From Candidatus Pelagisphaera phototrophica (GTDB lineage Bacteria > Verrucomicrobiota > Verrucomicrobiia > Opitutales > Opitutaceae): DNA of 64,000 nt. The position numbers were made by a program, and so were the translations under genes. The stretch is taken from positions 1,922,001-1,986,000 of the forward strand of contig NZ_CP076039.1 in assembly GCF_014529625.1 (NCBI RefSeq), written 5' to 3'. The notes under the pieces were generated by a model. It was not told the DNA's origin, did not search any database, and saw only the letters and a program-made list of their open reading frames with translations. Below, piece after piece: positions 8,582 to 16,366 of the stretch. Position 1 is the stretch's first letter. The number at the start of each line of letters is the position of its first letter.

Positions 8582-9259
8582 TTATTTTTTTTGCGATTGA
8601 TAGTCATAGTATCCTTCAAGAGGAATCATAACATGGTCATAACCCGTTCCTTCAAACATTATATACGGACCTCCAGTATTAAAGTCAGTAGTTAAACCCT
8701 TTAAAGAGGAAGGATCTTTTGGCATTAACATTATGTGCGGTCCTGACTCTATCCATTGACCTTCAGCTGCAGTCTCTTTTGTCTTTATGTCAATTTCACC
8801 TTCACTATTAACACTCATTCTCATACCCACAGAATTATCCTCTCCCATATCTCCATGAAGCATATACATCCATCCATCATGATCTAACTCAGGTTTTGTA
8901 CCAGCCATGTATGCCATTGCCCATTTCATTCCCTGCGCATCGGTAACCATTGGCATTGCCTCGTGTGGATCTTTCCATCCATTTTCTGGATCAGACATTC
9001 CTCTTGGATTTCCTGGCATTGCTGTCCAGCCATTTGCTCCTTCCCTCAAAACAGTTCCATCCGCCTCCATTACTTTACAGCCAGATGCAATAAATGAAGG
9101 AGCTGCAGTACTATAAGCCCATATTCTCCATTCAGTTGAAGTGTGAGGACCTTCTGGTTCACCATTATTATTTATCCCAACTTGAGTTTGTGTTTCTTTT
9201 GTAATATCAGTACAAGCAGATAAGTTGACTAATAATATTAATATCAATAATTTTTTCAT
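8582..9259 (-). CDS. AT-rich lipoprotein, function unknown
   Basis: From ATG 9259 the protein starts MKKLLILILLVNLSAC with a lipobox Cys at residue 16, so it should be an outer-envelope lipoprotein of about 225 residues. A longer start ten codons upstream would spoil the signal and is rejected. The mature part is rich in Met, Gly and Trp (for example EWRIWAYSTAAPSFIASGCK and DHDGWMYMLHGDMGED), and no family is recognised. Codon use is strongly AT-biased, unlike the core genes to the right, and the flanks are AT-rich too. The gene looks transferred from an AT-rich marine bacterium, which is inference from composition. Confidence 0.7.
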   Translation of the reverse strand: MKKLLILILLVNLSACTDITKETQTQVGINNNGEPEGPHTSTEWRIWAYSTAAPSFIASGCKVMEADGTVLREGANGWTAMPGNPRGMSDPENGWKDPHEAMPMVTDAQGMKWAMAYMAGTKPELDHDGWMYMLHGDMGEDNSVGMRMSVNSEGEIDIKTKETAAEGQWIESGPHIMLMPKDPSSLKGLTTDFNTGGPYIMFEGTGYDHVMIPLEGYYDYQSQKK

Positions 9260-9289
9260 AATAAATAATTTAATGTTGATAATCAACAA

Positions 9290-10100
9290 TTTAAAAAGAG
9301 TAGATAACCAAAATCAAGATTTTAAATCGAAAACAAATTTTTGGATTCTATCTTTTTGCATGACTAACTTCAAGACTTTCATATTTTATTTCGTTCCCTA
9401 TCCGTGCTCGAACGGGGATATTTGTATTCAAGATACGGTACCTCTAAAAGCGTTGCCATCCCGCTCTTGTTGAATGAAAAAACGAAAATAATCTCAGTCG
9501 ACCGAACTCGGTTGTAAAGCCGCCGGAGTTACATTCCAGTGACAATCCCTAGGCTAAAGTTACAGCAGCGTTAACACCCGATCCCTTCGCTTTTTTTAAA
9601 CAACATTAAAAATAAACTGTTCATTAACAGGGTATCAGAATAACTAACTTAAAGTGTCCGAGCTACCCCGGTATAGATTTAAATTACTCTCAGAATGATT
9701 GTGTTGCATTTCTCGTGCCAAAATGTTCGGCTGATTAAAAGAAAACAAAACAGTAGTTAAATATTTGAAAGTAAACCATACGGCTCCGAGTTGAGGTTTA
9801 TTTTTGGCTATGTATCACTGCATGTTTCACGATCGCCCATACGGTAAATCGACCGCCTTGTTACTATCTTTCTGAGCATTGTGAATCTCATCTTCGGCCC
9901 CACAGCAGCCTTTCATGGAGTTAGTGTCATTACACTAACTGCTGTAATGCGGAGACTGTGATAGGGCTAACTTCAGAAGCGGTCAGGGCGACCATCTCCT
10001 AGGGTCAGTTGAGCTCAGGAAAACGAGAGCTTTATTTCATTGAACAGCCTGTGGCACTCCCTTCTCAGTCGAAGAGAAACATGTTGAGTTCACGAAGATT
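9290..10100. other. Non-coding stretch with a decayed VPDTG tail
   Basis: No open gene is visible over 800 bases. The first 180 bases are AT-rich and belong with the foreign lipoprotein. A degenerate VPDTG tail lies at 9897-9964. The rest shows no recognisable gene or RNA. Confidence 0.5.
9897..9964 (+). pseudogene. Degenerate VPDTG tail
   Basis: The sequence from CCCCACAGCAGCC to GCGGAGACTGTGATAG aligns base by base with the functional tails. It translates as TAAFHGVSVITLTAVMRRL and a stop. The PDTG part has been lost. The bases after it (GGCTAACTTCAGAAGCGGTC) align with those after the intact gene ending at 19492, so this is a true homologous relic with its flank. Confidence 0.5.
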
Positions 10101-11006
10101 GTGATTTTTCATTTGGTTGTGAAAAGTGGCTCAGCTTCTCTACTGATTGAAAATTGCCCGTTGTGTGAAAGTGCTGTAACGGAAATTCTCGCAGACTACA
10201 GAGAATTCACGTGGGTTTCGTGTTCGTGCGGTTTGATTTACAAGCGTTCCGAATTAAGTCTGTACGATGCGGATAATATCTACAACCCATCTTATTTCAA
10301 GGGTGGGAATGCAAAGCATGCACATGCGTACGATAGAAGAACGAAGAGACGCATTAAAAAATCTCAGAAGCAAATTCAGCATGCGTTGAGGTATACGGAA
10401 CCGGGCAACTTGTTGGACATAGGCTGCTCGCTAGGCTACACCCTCAAAGCAGCCAAGAATCTAGGGCTTACGGCGTACGGGATTGATATTTCCCAGTATG
10501 CGGTCGATAAGTGTCGTGAGGAGGGTTTGCAGGTGGAAATCGGAGGCTTAGATAATATACCTTATCCCGATGAAACGTTCAGTATCGTTGTGATGAAACA
10601 TGTCTTGGAACATACTATTCATCCGGTTCGTGCCCTGAGGGAGGTTAGAAGGGTTATGAAACCGGGAGGTGCCATATTCATTGCTGTCCCCAACGCGAAT
10701 TATATAAAAGCTAGGCTAAATCCGGCTAAAAGTCGTTTCTATCGCCCTGAAACCCGCGGTGGTACTGAGCACTACGTTTACTACACGCCAAGAACTTTGT
10801 CGCAAATATTGGAGCAGAACGGTATAACAGTTCAAAAGGTTCATCCGCACTTAATCAGTGCGAGAAGCTCCGTGTTTTTTACTTTGGCCGAGTTGCCGAT
10901 CGTCCCGCTAAAATTTATTGCTGAGACGGTATTGAGTACTTTGGGATTACGAAAGGAATTTTGGATTTCAGGCTTAAAAAACGGTTTGAGAAAATTCGAG
11001 CGCTAG
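10101..11006 (+). CDS. Class I SAM-dependent methyltransferase with zinc-ribbon N-terminus
   Basis: This is a 301-residue protein of the Methyltransf_23/Methyltransf_11 type. The N-terminus (residues 19-50) has CPLCES and CSCGLIY, a zinc-ribbon seen in sugar or glycan methyltransferases. SAM-binding motif I is LLDIGCSLGYTLKAAKNLG (about residue 107), acidic strand 2 ends YGIDIS, and a late motif is VLEHTIHPVRALREVRRVMK. The C-terminal 80 residues, with a hydrophobic patch, may contact the membrane. The start is GTG 10101; a second GTG is at 10119. Neighbours give no pathway. The family often methylates sugars or lipid-linked glycans, which is inference here. Confidence 0.8.
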   Translation: MIFHLVVKSGSASLLIENCPLCESAVTEILADYREFTWVSCSCGLIYKRSELSLYDADNIYNPSYFKGGNAKHAHAYDRRTKRRIKKSQKQIQHALRYTEPGNLLDIGCSLGYTLKAAKNLGLTAYGIDISQYAVDKCREEGLQVEIGGLDNIPYPDETFSIVVMKHVLEHTIHPVRALREVRRVMKPGGAIFIAVPNANYIKARLNPAKSRFYRPETRGGTEHYVYYTPRTLSQILEQNGITVQKVHPHLISARSSVFFTLAELPIVPLKFIAETVLSTLGLRKEFWISGLKNGLRKFER

Positions 11007-11088
11007 TAAGTTTGCCTGAAAAATAATGGTGCTATATGGTTTCTATCGGTTTTCGAGAGGCTTAGTCCAAACGGGTAACCGTGAGAAT

Positions 11089-11125
11089 CCCATAGGACGA
11101 TAATTTTTTCTGGTGGCGGTTGAAC
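11089..11125 (+). repeat. Dispersed intergenic motif A, copy 2
   Basis: CCCATAGGACGATAATTTTT followed by TCTGGTGGCGGTTGA matches the motif at 514, 19508, 19992 and 21364, with a few changes. It touches the start of the broken VPDTG gene that follows, so that gene's 5' part may have been lost at this point. Confidence 0.55.
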
Positions 11126-11532
11126 CGATGGACAACGATTGGTGGATTCTTATAACTCACCCGAATCTAAATACCGCCTCGGGCTTCGTTTTGGAAAATT
11201 TTTCGACTGCAGCTACGGCGAGTTTCTCCGGGTCTCAAACAGTAGATTATTTTAAAACCCGGACTGCAGCTTACTGCGATTATATTTGGGTTCAATTCGT
11301 CAGTCCTTAATCCGAATCTGAAGGTCTCAATCGAACATTGTCTGACACATGGTTAAGCAACGTATTCGATTCTGGGGAGGCCAGCTCCCTTAACTTTTAT
11401 TGGGGAACAGGACTATCGGGGTCAGTCGACAGCGGAAAACCTCTCGGTTCTGTCCCCGACACAGGTTCCACAGCAGCTCTTCTCGCAGCTGGTATACTTG
11501 TGCTACCCGCTGGAAGGCGAAGACTAGGGTAA
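11113..11532 (+). pseudogene. VPDTG-CTERM gene with in-frame stop and missing 5' end
   Basis: One frame reads through from 11113 to TAA at 11308-11310, then continues in the same frame without another stop to 11532. The last part is GSVPDTGSTAALLAAGILVL then PAGRRRLG, a full sorting signal. No signal peptide exists at the front, since the reading starts inside motif A. The gene is therefore both truncated and nonsense-broken. Remains of a helix-turn-helix gene follow directly. Confidence 0.6.
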
Positions 11533-11552
11533 AGGTTTCCTAGCAATTGTTC

Positions 11553-11798
11553 CTCAATCTACATAGTCTGGCAGTAGACATCATTGAGGAAGTGAGATAG
11601 GGTATGGAGAGCGGGAAGGTAAAGGCTGCCTTCCGAGACATCTACTATATCTCAACGGCTAAGTAGAAGAGCTGGCAGCAAGCTCACCGAATCGAGGAGC
11701 GAAGAGAGGAAGCGAGGTGTAATAGGAATGTAGTGACCCAGGAAGACTATGATAAGACACTAGCTGAAGCCAGGGAAAGGATGGAGCAGCCAGGTTAG
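11553..11798 (+). pseudogene. Decayed copy of the helix-turn-helix gene at 22915
   Basis: Translation gives EDIIEEVR, stop, GMESGKVKAAFRDIYYISTAK, stop, then KSWQQAHRIEERREEARCN and TQEDYDKTLAEARERMEQPG. This matches the C-terminal half of the intact gene at 22915-23460 almost residue for residue, with two in-frame stops. Similarity may reach back to about 11530, directly behind the VPDTG tail. The N-terminal half with the DNA-binding motif is gone. Confidence 0.75.
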
Positions 11799-12112
11799 GT
11801 TCCTTTGTAACCGTGCGTATAGGTACAGTTTTTAGCATTTTCTTGGCCCACCTTGTTTCGTTTGATGGCTAAGGCCATACCATTCAAAAACTAATCTGAT
11901 CGCGATCCACTGAAACAGAATTCGTTCAGGACACAGGTTACATAACGGTAGCTGAAAGACAACTACCCGAAGATTATATACAAGAAATGAGCCGATTGGC
12001 GAAAGCCCAAATTAGCGAGCTAGAAGCGATGCTGAAGAGTGCTAGCTTACGATCGGGGCCCGAGGGCTGAATATTTGGGCTATTTAATTGCTATATTTTG
12101 TCAGTTTATCTC
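11799..12112. other. Non-coding stretch with one short coding-like piece
   Basis: Positions 11987-12070 give a 27-codon frame (MSRLAKAQISELEAMLKSAS and a short end) that looks like the end of a coiled-coil protein. Nothing before it supports a full gene. The rest shows nothing recognisable. Confidence 0.3.
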
Positions 12113-12988
12113 CTACACCAAGGCCAGAATACGGTCCGGCCCTCCAGTCGAACCTTTTATTTTTGGCTGCCCGACTATCACTGTTGCCCCCACGGGTGGA
12201 ACATTGTCGAGATTGTTGAGAATTTCCAAGCCCCACCGCCCATCGCCTAGCCACTCATAATGCACGTCGCTGCCGGAGTGCTGGTTGTCGAAAGAGAAGG
12301 TGTCTACACCGAGGGCTATAACGTCTCTCTCTTCCATCAGAAACTGGACAGCTTCAACATGTAGTGCCGGTTGGCGGTGCTTGCCATTTTCATCGAGGCT
12401 CTTGAACCTCGGCGTATCCAAGAGGTCCGCCCAACCGCTATTCATTGCGACGAGCGATCGGGCTGGTATCTCACCGTGCTCTGCTTCCCACCCAAGCAAA
12501 TCTTCAAGGGACAGCTGGGCAAGCGGATCCTGCGAGGCCTTTGCCTTGATATCGATTACAGCTAGCGGAAGGACTAAATCTTCCACTGGGATTTCGTCAG
12601 CACTACTCCCTTGCGAAAAATGCAAAGGTGCATCCATATGCGTGCCCACATGTTCCCAGTAGGTTATTTTGTTCAAGTTGACGCGATCATGTTCCCACTC
12701 GAAAACGGGCTCAACGTTAACGATAGCAGGGGGAATGAAGTGTCTACCGCCCCGGGTGGTTAATTCTTCGCCTTCTACGAACCAGGCTGGGAAGTCTTTA
12801 TGAAGCGTGTGGGATAAGTCCACGACTCTCGAGAAACCGATGTGGTCTGCCAAATTGGAGGACCCGGTCTGGGCACGAGATGCTACATTGCTGACGCAGC
12901 AAGCTGCTGTTGCTGCACTAGCACCCTTCAGGAAGGTACGGCGATTGATTCTCTTTCGGACAGCTTCGATGACTTGAGGAGCACACAT
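12113..12988 (-). CDS. Tat-exported cyclase-family hydrolase (kynurenine-formamidase-like)
   Basis: This 291-residue protein has a twin-arginine signal at about residues 16-40 (RRTFLKGASAATAACC). The body is a cyclase/arylformamidase-family protein (PF04199). It has DLSHTLHKDFPAW near the start, the metal-binding motif HVGTHMDAPLHF, and later ALGVDTFSFDNQHSG. The family hydrolyses amides, lactones or related bonds with a divalent metal. Export to the periplasm argues against tryptophan breakdown, and the substrate is unknown. The gene stands alone, next to a tRNA. Confidence 0.8.
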   Translation of the reverse strand: MCAPQVIEAVRKRINRRTFLKGASAATAACCVSNVASRAQTGSSNLADHIGFSRVVDLSHTLHKDFPAWFVEGEELTTRGGRHFIPPAIVNVEPVFEWEHDRVNLNKITYWEHVGTHMDAPLHFSQGSSADEIPVEDLVLPLAVIDIKAKASQDPLAQLSLEDLLGWEAEHGEIPARSLVAMNSGWADLLDTPRFKSLDENGKHRQPALHVEAVQFLMEERDVIALGVDTFSFDNQHSGSDVHYEWLGDGRWGLEILNNLDNVPPVGATVIVGQPKIKGSTGGPDRILALV

Positions 12989-13077
12989 AATGCAATTAAT
13001 TTGCTAGTGGGGAAATAGGAGCAATCATTTTTTAGATTATCTTACAGTTACAGGGTTTGTCGCTTACTAAGATATCT

Positions 13078-13153
13078 GCCGGCGTAGCTCAATTGGTAGA
13101 GCAACTGATTTGTAATCAGTAGGTTGCGGGTTCGAGTCCCACCGCCGGCTCCA
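13078..13153 (+). tRNA. tRNA-Thr (anticodon TGT)
   Basis: A full cloverleaf can be drawn. The acceptor is GCCGGCG with CGCCGGC, the D arm GCTC/GAGC, and the anticodon stem ACTGA/TCAGT around loop TTTGTAA (anticodon TGT, reading ACA). The T loop is TTCGAGT, the discriminator T, and CCA is encoded. The T stem has one C-A mismatch. A decayed restriction-modification gene lies just downstream, consistent with use of this tRNA as an integration site. Confidence 0.93.
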
Positions 13154-13325
13154 CTTAAACCACTAAACAGGAGTGTCTTAAGGAGGAAACTGGTTTTCCC
13201 ATTCCTTCCCGTTGTGATTTGTTTTGTTGTTCTTATACGGTAGAGGACCGCGATGTAGCGGACTCTGTTTGGAACCATTAATAACTTCCGTAATAGTGAG
13301 GGGTGGGCAATTGCGGATGTATTGG

Positions 13326-13791
13326 TCATTTGGGCACTCCTAGCATCATGATGACAGTCCTATTCCTCCCGCTTCCTCCCGCGAGCTTTATGTCTGTTTC
13401 GTCTGCTTTGGCTCCTAAAAATCTTAAAACAAGCTCTCCAAAATTGGGTGGGTTAAGTCTGGCACCTAAGCCTTTGAGAGCATATGGAGGAATTGTCGTT
13501 GGTGGGAGTTTAGAATTTCGAAGTTGATCTCTTATTTTGGAAGCCAGAGCCATCAGCTAATCGACTTTGGCGACGATGCGGTGTTGTTCGGCGAGGGGAG
13601 GAAGGGGAATAACCCGCTTTCATAACGGGAAAAATAAAACAGCTCAGGACAAAGGATTCTGGAGCAAAGCTTATTGTTTCTCGGGGGACTGCGACTTTCG
13701 AAAAACTAGTTTTCAGGCGTATAGAGGTATGTCTTAATGCAACCAATAAATAAATACAAATTGAATAAAGAATTGAATGAAAAAGCCTCAC
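13326..13791 (-). pseudogene. hsdS: Remnant of a type I restriction specificity subunit (HsdS)
   Basis: On the minus strand one frame reads VIPLPPLAEQHRIVAKVD, then TAG at 13560-13558, then LMALASKIRDQL. This is the conserved-region signature of HsdS subunits (PLPPLAEQ-RIVAKVDELMAL). Upstream in the same frame several stops interrupt the sequence, though FIYWLH fits the usual helix before the variable domain. After IRDQL the sequence diverges and runs to 13326. The gene is dead, and no HsdM or HsdR piece is nearby. Confidence 0.65.
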
Positions 13792-13802
13792 TGAACTGCT
13801 AG

Positions 13803-14780
13803 TTATCTCTTTTCTTTTACTCGAAAAAATATGCGATTAAAGCTATCTGGAAGTTCATCGCTTGTTTCCGTGATATCGCCTTGCGATGGGATCCCGGCTT
13901 TCAACACATACCAATCTTCAAGATTTACAGAAGTCTCTACATTATAAAGACTTGCAAATCGAGATTCCCATTTCAGATAAAAGTCCAAGCGATAAAGGTT
14001 TAGATTAAACTCCTTAAGCTTCGGTGTTTTCTCCGGGATTAGGATGGGGAAAAAATCGAAGTCCTGCTCATCAAAATAGGCCAAGCGATTCGGATTGGTC
14101 GCCTCGATGGTTTGTTTGAGCGAATCAGAAATTCGGTCCGGACGATGTCGCACCGCCAGCCAAACAAGAAACGTCTCCGCGATATCTTCTCTAGTAGGGT
14201 AATCCCGTGCATAGATAGAAATAAAGTCGGGGTCAGCTTTTTGAGCAGCTATCCACCCCTCAGACTCAGCATGATCCGCATCCAATGATGTATGGGAAGC
14301 TTCATGAACCAAAGTTTCCTCCAGAATTCCATCGGAGATATAATCGTCCGCCTGCTCTGTATGAATAAGAAGGTTGTTATTTCCGCCACCAAAAGGGTTG
14401 TTTCCTTTGTGTATCCAAACGGTCTCGACATCTTTCAAGAGCACATTTGGCAAACGACCGATCACTGGAGCGAAACGAAGCGCTTTTAATCGAGCAGCTT
14501 CAACGGTTTCAAACTCCGGATTGACCTGTATTTCAATGGACTTGTCCCCAAAGTAACTGGCATTGAACAGAAAGGCATGATAAGTAACAAATGCTTCCGG
14601 TCGACGGTCAAACATGAGTCGATCTCCCTGCCCTGCATCTTCCAAACCGAGATAGGTGGTCGGGTCACTGGGCAGTATAATATCCGGATCCAGGAAAATA
14701 GTCCCTGCGAATGGCGGAGCTGCTGAAATAGACAAATAGCTGAAAACCAGACACATCAGAATTTGGTTGGGGTGTTTCAA
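13803..14780 (-). CDS. Secreted HExxH protein with verrucomicrobial C-terminal domain
   Basis: This 325-residue protein has a signal peptide cleaved near SISAAP. A likely metal site is LVHEASHTSLDADHAESEGW (about residues 158-177), where HEASH is the HExxH zincin motif and a downstream His or Glu may be the third ligand. The last 50 residues (YNVETSVNLEDWYVLKAG, and then FNRIFFRVKE) match the small C-terminal domain common at the ends of large secreted Verrucomicrobiota proteins. It could be a metalloprotease, but the rest is not recognised. Its start lies 50 bases from the left 40-bp repeat of the glycosyltransferase cassette. Confidence 0.65.
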   Translation of the reverse strand: MKHPNQILMCLVFSYLSISAAPPFAGTIFLDPDIILPSDPTTYLGLEDAGQGDRLMFDRRPEAFVTYHAFLFNASYFGDKSIEIQVNPEFETVEAARLKALRFAPVIGRLPNVLLKDVETVWIHKGNNPFGGGNNNLLIHTEQADDYISDGILEETLVHEASHTSLDADHAESEGWIAAQKADPDFISIYARDYPTREDIAETFLVWLAVRHRPDRISDSLKQTIEATNPNRLAYFDEQDFDFFPILIPEKTPKLKEFNLNLYRLDFYLKWESRFASLYNVETSVNLEDWYVLKAGIPSQGDITETSDELPDSFNRIFFRVKEKR

Positions 14781-14829
14781 CTTGAATGTGGATATAACCT
14801 AGAATGAGTTCCGGCAAAACCTTTTTATC

Positions 14830-14869
14830 GTTGATAGGAAATTCAATTGTTCCGATTTGATTCGGAGGG
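14830..14869 (+). repeat. Left 40-bp direct repeat of the glycosyltransferase cassette
   Basis: These 40 bases, starting GTTGATAGGAAATTCAATTG and ending GATTCGGAGGG, are identical to 15667-15706. They are the first 40 bp of element B; the rest of element B is missing here and replaced by AT-rich sequence. Confidence 0.9.
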
Positions 14870-14890
14870 AATTTGCTGTTACCATTTTTT

Positions 14891-15571
14891 TTATTTGTGT
14901 TTGTTTTTTGCGTATAAAATTTCGTCATTTAAACTTTTATTATACATAGAACTAATTTGGTGTCTGTGTATTCTGTTTGTTATTAGAACATCCTCTAATA
15001 TTTCAGGTAAACCATATTTTTTATATAAACTATAGTAGTACTCACAGTCCATTAACATTACTAAATTTTCATCAAAAAGTATAGGGTTTTCATTTAAAAA
15101 AGATAGTACTGAAGGAGAACTTATTGTATTAACTCCTTCTAAAATTTTATCATTCCAAGAAGGTGCCATTGGTCTATTAAATGTTTTACCATCATTTGTG
15201 TGGTTACACCCATTAACCAACCATATACATCCACTATTAGAAAACTTATTTTTTATTTTTTTCAAAGACTCTTTATCAAAAAAGAAGTCGTCTTGAAACA
15301 TTATTTTGATTATTTCACCTTTAGCTAACTCGATTGTTTTATTTGTGTTCGCTGGTCCATTACCTCTTTTTTTATTATTTCGGTAATATACTATGTTAAA
15401 AATATTTTTATATTCATCTACTAAATCTGATATACCCTCATCTATACTATGGTCACTGACAACGACCTCATAATCTTTATAAGTTTGTTCTTCTATAGAA
15501 TTAAATAATTTTCTTAAAAATTTTCTACCATAACCGTGTTGTTCCCAAGTGGGTATACATATTGAAATCAT
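14891..15571 (-). CDS. AT-rich family 2 glycosyltransferase
   Basis: This 226-residue GT-A fold glycosyltransferase starts MISICIPTWEQHGYGRKFLR. It has YEVVVSDHSIDEGISDLVDE as the nucleotide-binding strand and FQDDFFFDKESL with the DxD-like metal motif. Later MLMDCEYYYSLYKKYG corresponds to the acceptor region. No membrane segments are seen. The gene is far richer in A and T (Lys, Asn, Ile, Tyr codons) than its neighbours and lies wholly between two perfect 40-bp repeats. It probably comes from a surface-polysaccharide cluster of an AT-rich donor. Whether it is expressed in this host is unknown; the repeat sequence may supply no promoter in its direction. Confidence 0.85.
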   Translation of the reverse strand: MISICIPTWEQHGYGRKFLRKLFNSIEEQTYKDYEVVVSDHSIDEGISDLVDEYKNIFNIVYYRNNKKRGNGPANTNKTIELAKGEIIKIMFQDDFFFDKESLKKIKNKFSNSGCIWLVNGCNHTNDGKTFNRPMAPSWNDKILEGVNTISSPSVLSFLNENPILFDENLVMLMDCEYYYSLYKKYGLPEILEDVLITNRIHRHQISSMYNKSLNDEILYAKNKHK

Positions 15572-15577
15572 TTTATA

Positions 15578-15666
15578 CTATAAGGTTTTTACATTACACC
15601 ATCCCCAAGTTTGTATGTATTTATCTAAATCTTCTTTACTCATACCATTAACTCTATGGAATTCTT
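15578..15666 (-). pseudogene. 3' end of a truncated gene upstream of the glycosyltransferase
   Basis: Reading on the minus strand, 15666 to 15578 gives EFHRVNGMSKEDLDKYIQTW, GWCNVKTL and a stop, six bases before the glycosyltransferase ATG. The frame is open right up to the right 40-bp repeat, where it is cut off. It therefore looks like the last 28 codons of the preceding gene of a polysaccharide operon, broken exactly at the cassette border. Confidence 0.6.
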
Positions 15667-15770
15667 GTTGATAGGAAATTCAATTGTTCCGATTTGATTC
15701 GGAGGGGAGGCTAAAGGTTGATTTCGCGCTTTCAAGTTAGAAATTCCGTGGATTGGTTGGACTAACCCAA
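15667..15770 (+). repeat. Right 40-bp repeat and the remainder of element B
   Basis: Positions 15667-15706 repeat 14830-14869 exactly. The following bases (GAGGCTAAAGGTTGATTTCG and on through AGTTAGA) continue the homology to the copy at 6773-6870. So the complete element B is present here only on the right side of the cassette. Confidence 0.8.
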
Positions 15771-15971
15771 TCTGCCAAGATCATTTCCTGTTTTCTTGCA
15801 CTAGTGTCCAGTTGAAAGGCTGTTAGAAATTGGTAAGTTAATAATTAACATAGAGAAGAAAGGATTTTTGGTTGTGACGCATTTGAATTGGATTTCATTG
15901 AGTTCAGGTCTTATTGAGACTGGCGCATATGAATGCCGGCCGTATCGTTTTCTCTCAAATTGTCGATATGA

Positions 15972-16172
15972 TCCATCGAGAGCAGTTCGATCGTTGTTGA
16001 TAGGAAGCTATTGCCGAATGAAACCTTTCAAGGTCGCCCATTCATGACTGATGATACAAGTAGTGCTGCAGCCCTTGTAACTCTCGATGTAGGGGTTTAC
16101 ACAGTACAAGTCAGCTCGGCCGACGAAGGAGTGGGCGAGGTGCTAGTTGAGGTTTATGAGATCACTGATTAG
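15972..16172 (+). pseudogene. C-terminal fragment of a large secreted protein
   Basis: An open frame without a start reads VVDRKLLPNETFQGRPFMTD, then ALVTLDVGVYTVQVSSADEG and VLVEVYEITD, stop. The pattern GVYTVQVS...GEVLVEVYE is a short beta-rich end domain seen at the C-terminus of many large secreted Verrucomicrobiota and Planctomycetes proteins. The rest of the gene is missing, and the stop upstream at 15969 closes the frame. Confidence 0.5.
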
Positions 16173-16219
16173 CCAAACCCAAGCCGATTACCGAATAGCG
16201 CTGAGGCTTCCCAAATAGC

Positions 16220-16350
16220 TTACCCAATGTACCCACGTTTCACTTGTATCTATTTCAAGCGAGAGGCTTGAAGATTCTTCAAGCTGTTTGTCGCCAAAAT
16301 GCACACTAGTGCGGGTACGAGCTTCTTCCAATCTGGCTCACATTGGGTAA
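16220..16350. repeat. Structured element with terminal inverted repeats and a central palindrome
   Basis: TTACCCAATGT (16220-16230) is matched by ACATTGGGTAA (16340-16350). A second imperfect pair lies inside (GTACCC at 16229-16234 and GGGTAC at 16315-16320). Near the centre is a perfect 9-bp hairpin (GCTTGAAGA, one T, TCTTCAAGC; 16266-16284), and GCAC-ACTA-GTGC follows. It lies just past the end of the DUF6265 gene. Confidence 0.5.
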
Positions 16351-16366
16351 CTCGACCACAGCCAAC

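Noticed and set aside
9385-9480. Minus-strand tRNA-like string with GTTCGAG and a possible variable arm
   Set aside because: No full acceptor or T stem can be drawn; I could not build a cloverleaf.
13048-13329. Open frame on the minus strand across the tRNA (GGTRTRNLLITNQLLYQLSY)
   Set aside because: It is the antisense translation of tRNA-Thr, a familiar false gene.
14830-15706. 40-bp repeats as integron attC sites
   Set aside because: They lack the RYYYAAC/GTTRRRY core sites and the long paired arms of attC, so an integron is not supported.
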